DNA of 9,555 nt from an uncultured Cardiobacterium sp. GTDB taxonomy: Bacteria > Pseudomonadota > Gammaproteobacteria > Cardiobacteriales > Cardiobacteriaceae. The DNA is taken from assembly GCF_938028185.1 (NCBI RefSeq), contig NZ_CALJAH010000376.1, positions 1 to 9,555 of the forward strand. The letters run 5' to 3'. This document shows positions 6,612-9,555 of this stretch, piece after piece. The position numbers and the translations under genes were made by a program. How positions within the stretch are numbered: the stretch's first letter is position 1; the number at the start of each line of letters is the position of its first letter. The notes below the pieces were generated by a model that saw only the letters and a list, made by a program, of their open reading frames with translations, was not told the DNA's origin and made no database searches.

Positions 6612-7576
6612 GCGGGATACTCGTCATTTATGCGGGCGGCACCATTGGCATGAAGCCGGGTGCGCACGGTCTCGTTTCCGACCCGCAATTTGTTGCGCGT
6701 TTGCAGGCAGCATTGCCGGATATGGATTTTGATGTCTTTACCTGCGAACCGGCGATTGACAGTTCTTCCGCCACGCCCGCCGCCTGGCAGCGCCTTGCCG
6801 ATGCGATCGCCGCCAGACGCGAGGATTATCGTGGTTTTGTCATTCTGCACGGCACGGATACGCTCGCTTATAGTGCCGCCGCTTTGAGCGAGATGCTGCG
6901 CGGCTTGGGGCGGGCGGTGGTGCTGACCGGGGCGCAGATTCCGCTCGGTCAGCCGGAGAGCGACGCGCTGCGCAATGTGCGCGGCGCGCTGGCGTTCGCG
7001 GCGCTGGAGGAAGTGCAGCAAACGGCGGTGTTTTTTTATGACCGCCTGCTGCGCGGCGATGCGGTGCGCAAGCTGGACGCGCAGAGCTTTGCCGCCTTTG
7101 ACAGCCCCAATGCCGACTGGCTCGGTGTTTTTGACGGCGAGACGGCGACGCTCTCCGCGCCGCTGTTTGAGGAGCGCGAGGAAAGTGCGTTTTTGCGCGG
7201 CGACTGGCGTGGTTTTCAGGACGGTGCGGTCGCAAGTCTTTTGATTACACCGGGAATGCCGGAGAGCGCTTTTGCGCCGCTGCTTGCTGATGAAAAGCTG
7301 CGTGGGCTGGTGCTGCTCAGCTACGGCGTTGGCAATGTGCCGGCGCGTGCTGATTTGCATCAGGCATTGCAGGCGGCGATGGCGCGCGGGGTGTGCGTGG
7401 TGAACGTCAGCCAGTGCTGGCGCGGCGAGGTTGCCGGGCACAGTTATGCGGTCGGCGCGGCGCGTCTCGGCGCACTCGGCGGCGGCAGGCTGACGCCGGA
7501 GGCGGTTTATACCCGCCTGCATTGTCTGCTCGCGGAAAGCGATGCGCCGCTCGCCGCGCGCTGGTCAAACGCCTAA
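6608..7576 (+). CDS. ansA: Type I (cytoplasmic) L-asparaginase AnsA
   Basis: Hydrolyses L-asparagine to aspartate and ammonia in the cytoplasm. The chosen start is GTG at 6608, which overlaps the lspA stop codon (GTGA), has GGGAG six bases upstream and gives MSGILVIYAGGTIGM, matching the family N-terminus; the result is 322 residues, against 338 in E. coli AnsA. There is no signal peptide, which separates it from periplasmic type II enzymes. Catalytic residues are visible: Thr12 in YAGGTIG, Thr83 and Asp84 in LHGTDT, and Lys155 in AVRKLDA. LTGAQIPL (106-113), LLSYGVGNVP and VVNVSQC are also typical. It is the last gene of the apparent nosF-nosY-lspA-ansA unit, and its TAA stop abuts a strong hairpin. 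Confidence 0.95.
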   Translation: MSGILVIYAGGTIGMKPGAHGLVSDPQFVARLQAALPDMDFDVFTCEPAIDSSSATPAAWQRLADAIAARREDYRGFVILHGTDTLAYSAAALSEMLRGLGRAVVLTGAQIPLGQPESDALRNVRGALAFAALEEVQQTAVFFYDRLLRGDAVRKLDAQSFAAFDSPNADWLGVFDGETATLSAPLFEEREESAFLRGDWRGFQDGAVASLLITPGMPESAFAPLLADEKLRGLVLLSYGVGNVPARADLHQALQAAMARGVCVVNVSQCWRGEVAGHSYAVGAARLGALGGGRLTPEAVYTRLHCLLAESDAPLAARWSNA

Positions 7577-7610
7577 AAGAAAACGCCCAACCGGTGAAGG
7601 TTGGGCGTTT
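7575..7610 (-). terminator. Strong hairpin terminator between ansA and tRNA-Pro
   Basis: A perfect 12-base-pair stem, AAACGCCCAACC (7581-7592) and GGTTGGGCGTTT (7599-7610), closes a 6-base loop. Reading leftward it is followed by a T-rich run (GTTTTCTTTT), making a textbook terminator for the tRNA gene ending 9 bases before it. Reading rightward the only T run is the TTT inside the stem, so it may also end ansA transcription, less efficiently. The run for the leftward direction overlaps the ansA stop codon. Confidence 0.9.
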
Positions 7611-7619
7611 GGAATTGAA

Positions 7620-7696
7620 TGGTCGGAGAGACAGGATTTGAACCTGCGACCCCTTGCACCCCATGCAAGTGCGCTACCAGGCTGCGCTACACTCCG
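7620..7696 (-). tRNA. tRNA-Pro (anticodon GGG)
   Basis: 77 bases with CCA encoded at the 3' end. The arms are: acceptor CGGAGTG/CTCTCCG, D stem GCGC/GCGC around AGCCTGGTA, anticodon stem CTTGC/GCAAG with loop ATGGGGT (anticodon GGG, reading CCC and CCU), variable loop GGGTC, and T stem GCAGG/CCTGT with loop TTCAAAT. It resembles E. coli proL in the D and anticodon regions. The acceptor stem has one mismatch, U6 opposite U67. It is transcribed leftward, with its own promoter upstream and a strong terminator downstream, so it looks monocistronic. Confidence 0.96.
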
Positions 7697-7710
7697 ACTT
7701 GAAGCCGCGC

Positions 7711-7738
7711 ATTATAGAGATTTGGAGGTGTGATGCAA
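7711..7738 (-). promoter_or_regulatory. Promoter of tRNA-Pro
   Basis: Reading leftward, TTGCAT (-35, 7733-7738) and a perfect TATAAT (-10, 7711-7716) are 16 bases apart. The -10 is followed directly by GCGCGG, the GC-rich discriminator typical of stringently controlled stable-RNA promoters. Transcription would begin near 7704, leaving a leader of about 8 bases before the mature tRNA. The -35 coincides with the first two codons of pgeF on the opposite strand. Confidence 0.8.
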
Positions 7739-8485
7739 GCGCTTTTTCCCACGGAAATCCCGTGGTTGGCGGCAGATTGGCCGCTCGCCGACCACTTTGT
7801 TGCAGGTACTTCGATGACCGCCAACCCGCAGGTGGGCGAGGGTTTTAATCTGGCGCGCCATGTGGCGGATGACCCGGCGCGGGTGGAAGCGGCACGGGCA
7901 CGGTTGGCGACGCTGTTGCCGCCGGAGGCGCGCTGGTTGTGGTTGAGCCAGGTGCATAGTGCGACGGTGTGGCAGGCGACGGATTATCAGGCGGGTGTTG
8001 AGGGCGACGCGCTGGTGAGCCGCGAGGCGGCGCGCGTGCCGGTGGTGATGACCGCCGATTGTGTTCCTGTCCTGCTTGCCGACCGCAACGCGACGGTCTG
8101 GGCGGCGGTGCATGCCGGTTGGCCGGGGTTACATCGCGGCATTATCGCGGCGACGGTCAAGGCGATGGCAACCGCGCCCGCGTCGCTGTTTGCCTGGATT
8201 GGCCCCTGTATCCGTCAGGAAAATTATGAGGTGGACGCGCCGTTTTTCCAGCGCTTTGTCGAGGCGGACGAGCGCTATGCCACGGCCTTTGTCGCCAACC
8301 GCCCCGGGCATTGGCTCGCTGACCTGCCCGCGATTGCGCGGATGCAGTTGCAGGAGGCGGGCTTGTCCGCGGCACAAATCAGCGACTGCGGCCTGTGTTC
8401 GTTCGCCGACCGCCGCTTTTTCTCGCACCGCCGCAACGGCGCGCAGGCAGGAAGGATGGCGACGTTCATCGCGCCGCGCCGGTAG
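7733..8485 (+). CDS. pgeF: PgeF/YfiH-family protein (peptidoglycan editing factor, DUF152)
   Basis: Member of the zinc-binding multicopper-oxidoreductase-like YfiH family; in E. coli PgeF keeps L-serine out of the L-alanine position of the peptidoglycan stem, and relatives act on purine nucleosides. It has 250 residues, family-typical (243 in E. coli). The zinc ligands are present: His75 in LSQVH, Cys110 in MTADC and His127 in AAVHAGW. GEGFNLARHV (35-44), AWIGPCI and RMATFI near the end are also family-like. Two common motifs are altered: no RxGGVS near residue 27, and GWPG where GWRG is usual. I start it at the ATG at 7733, which has GGAGG four bases upstream; the GTG one codon earlier is too close to that site. 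The neighbours are tRNA-Pro (divergent) and serA, 46 bases downstream; the frequent rluD partner is absent. No separate promoter is evident. Confidence 0.92.
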   Translation: MQALFPTEIPWLAADWPLADHFVAGTSMTANPQVGEGFNLARHVADDPARVEAARARLATLLPPEARWLWLSQVHSATVWQATDYQAGVEGDALVSREAARVPVVMTADCVPVLLADRNATVWAAVHAGWPGLHRGIIAATVKAMATAPASLFAWIGPCIRQENYEVDAPFFQRFVEADERYATAFVANRPGHWLADLPAIARMQLQEAGLSAAQISDCGLCSFADRRFFSHRRNGAQAGRMATFIAPRR

Positions 8486-8490
8486 CCCGG

Positions 8491-8499
8491 TGCTATAAT
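8491..8499 (+). promoter_or_regulatory. Extended -10 promoter of serA
   Basis: TGCTATAAT is a perfect extended -10 element just after the pgeF stop codon. No convincing -35 lies 16-18 bases upstream, which is GC-rich pgeF coding sequence. Transcription would begin near 8506, about 26 bases before the preferred serA ATG, so serA need not depend on read-through from pgeF. Confidence 0.65.
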
Positions 8500-8531
8500 C
8501 TAAATTCTTAATGAATGATGGATTGTTGGAC

Positions 8532-9555
8532 ATGTTAAATCACGATACGCGCATTTTGCTGCTCGAAGGCATCCACCCGAACGCGGTGACCGCCCTGAAA
8601 CAGGCGGGGTTTGCCCGCGTGGATTTACGCCCGGCAGCGCTCGAAGGTGCGGCGCTGCTGGACGCCTTGCAAAATGCAGACGTGGTCGGCATCCGCTCGC
8701 GCACCCAGCTCACCGCCGAGGTGTTGCAGGCGGCGCCGCATCTGAAAGCGGTCGGCTGCTTTTGCATCGGTACCAATCAGGTCGCGCTGGAGGCGGCGCA
8801 ATTGCTTGGCATTCCGGTGTTCAACGCGCCCTATTCCAACACGCGTTCGGTCGCCGAACTGGTGCTGGCGGAAATCATCTGCCTGCTGCGCGGGCTGATG
8901 GCACGCAACCAGGCGGTACACAGCGGGCGTTGGCCGAAGGACGCGAAAGGCGCCTGCGAGGCGCGCGGCAAGACGCTCGGCATCGTCGGCTACGGCAATA
9001 TCGGCGCGCAGTTATCCATCCTCGCGGAAAACCTCGGCATGCGCGTGATTTACCATGACATCCAGGCGCGTCTGCCGCTCGGTAACGCCGAAGCCGCCAC
9101 CTCACTCGACGCGCTCTTGGCGCAGGCGGATATAGTCAGCCTGCACGTGCCGGAAACGCCGGGGACGCGCGATCTTATCGGCGCGCGCGAACTGTATTTG
9201 ATGAAGCCGGGCGCAATGCTGATTAACGCCGCTCGCGGCCAGTGCGTAGTCATTGACGACCTCGCCGAAGCGCTGGCGAGCGGCCATATCGCCGGTGCGG
9301 CGCTGGACGTCTTCCCGGTCGAGCCGAAGGGCAGCAATGAGCCGCTCAACTCGCCGCTGCGCGGTATGGAAAACGTCATCCTCACGCCGCACATCGGCGG
9401 TTCGACGATTGAAGCGCAGGCAAACATCGGCCTGGAAGTAGCGGGGCGTTTCGTACAGTATCTGAAAAGCGGCGCGACCGTCGGCGCGGTAAATTTCCCC
9501 GAAGTATCGCTGCCGCTGCGCGAAGACACGCACCGCCTGCTGCACATCCACCGTA
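8532..9555 (+). CDS. serA: D-3-phosphoglycerate dehydrogenase SerA, 3' end cut by window edge
   Basis: Catalyses the first committed step of serine synthesis, NAD-dependent oxidation of 3-phosphoglycerate, in the cytoplasm. 341 codons are present and the frame is open at the right edge; E. coli SerA has 410 residues, so the C-terminal ACT domain that binds serine for feedback inhibition is missing from view. Visible are the substrate motif IRSRT (54-58), GCFCIGTNQV, FNAPYSNTRSVAEL, the nucleotide-binding GYGNIG, and the catalytic trio Arg235 (INAARG), Glu264 (DVFPVEP) and His287 (TPHIGGST), each five less than in E. coli. The text ends just after NFPEVSLPL. The ATG at 8532 is preferred, with TGGA nine bases upstream; an in-frame ATG at 8511 would add seven residues but lies only about five bases from the inferred transcript start. 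Confidence 0.97.
   Translation, partial: MLNHDTRILLLEGIHPNAVTALKQAGFARVDLRPAALEGAALLDALQNADVVGIRSRTQLTAEVLQAAPHLKAVGCFCIGTNQVALEAAQLLGIPVFNAPYSNTRSVAELVLAEIICLLRGLMARNQAVHSGRWPKDAKGACEARGKTLGIVGYGNIGAQLSILAENLGMRVIYHDIQARLPLGNAEAATSLDALLAQADIVSLHVPETPGTRDLIGARELYLMKPGAMLINAARGQCVVIDDLAEALASGHIAGAALDVFPVEPKGSNEPLNSPLRGMENVILTPHIGGSTIEAQANIGLEVAGRFVQYLKSGATVGAVNFPEVSLPLREDTHRLLHIHR

Noticed and set aside
6602..7522. A 306-codon minus-strand open frame opposite ansA
   Set aside because: Shadow of ansA, whose catalytic residues are intact on the plus strand.
7730..7732. GTG at 7730 as pgeF start
   Set aside because: It is only one base from GGAGG, too close for initiation; the next codon is an ATG at a workable distance.
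1..9555. Mobile element, CRISPR array, toxin-antitoxin, biosynthetic or phage-defence system
   Set aside because: Searched by eye on both strands. No repeat array, terminal inverted repeats, transposase or integrase motif, or unassigned gene was found; every long reading frame is explained by a known housekeeping or nos gene or its shadow.

Overview
The window is about 60% GC (estimated by eye) and nearly all coding. It looks like a stretch of proteobacterial chromosome, most likely gammaproteobacterial. The clues are a divergent metE/metR pair, an E. coli-type SerA, a CCA-encoding tRNA-Pro(GGG) and short intergenic gaps with sigma70-like promoters. I cannot name the genus; a host-associated family such as Cardiobacteriaceae would fit, but that is a guess. 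No transposase, integrase, phage gene, CRISPR array or toxin system is visible.

Layout, left to right. Positions 1-3320 (minus strand) hold metE, encoding cobalamin-independent methionine synthase, followed by the start of nagZ, encoding the muropeptide-recycling beta-N-acetylglucosaminidase, which runs off the left edge. Positions 3321-3423 are a divergent control region carrying the metE promoter, a probable metR promoter, a 7+7 inverted repeat and a near-consensus MetR box. Positions 3424-4305 (plus) are metR, ended by a probable terminator. Positions 4383-7576 (plus) hold four tightly packed genes, nosF-nosY-lspA-ansA: the ABC ATPase and permease of nitrous-oxide-reductase maturation, prolipoprotein signal peptidase and type I L-asparaginase. 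A strong hairpin at 7575-7610 separates ansA from a convergent tRNA-Pro(GGG) gene (7620-7696, minus). The tRNA promoter lies across the start of the divergent pgeF gene (7733-8485, plus). serA, from its own extended -10 promoter, runs off the right edge just before its ACT domain.

The genes are mostly housekeeping: methionine and serine synthesis (MetE and its activator MetR, SerA), cell-wall maintenance (NagZ in recycling, PgeF in peptidoglycan editing), lipoprotein maturation (LspA) and asparagine breakdown (AnsA). NosFY is the accessory component; its usual partners nosR, nosZ, nosD and nosL are absent from the window.

I found no convincing new biological system. The points most worth a second look are a codon-use change inside metE that suggests a recombinant or chimeric left end, the orphan nosFY pair, a PgeF lacking two family motifs, and the compact regulatory overlaps at metE/metR and tRNA-Pro/pgeF.
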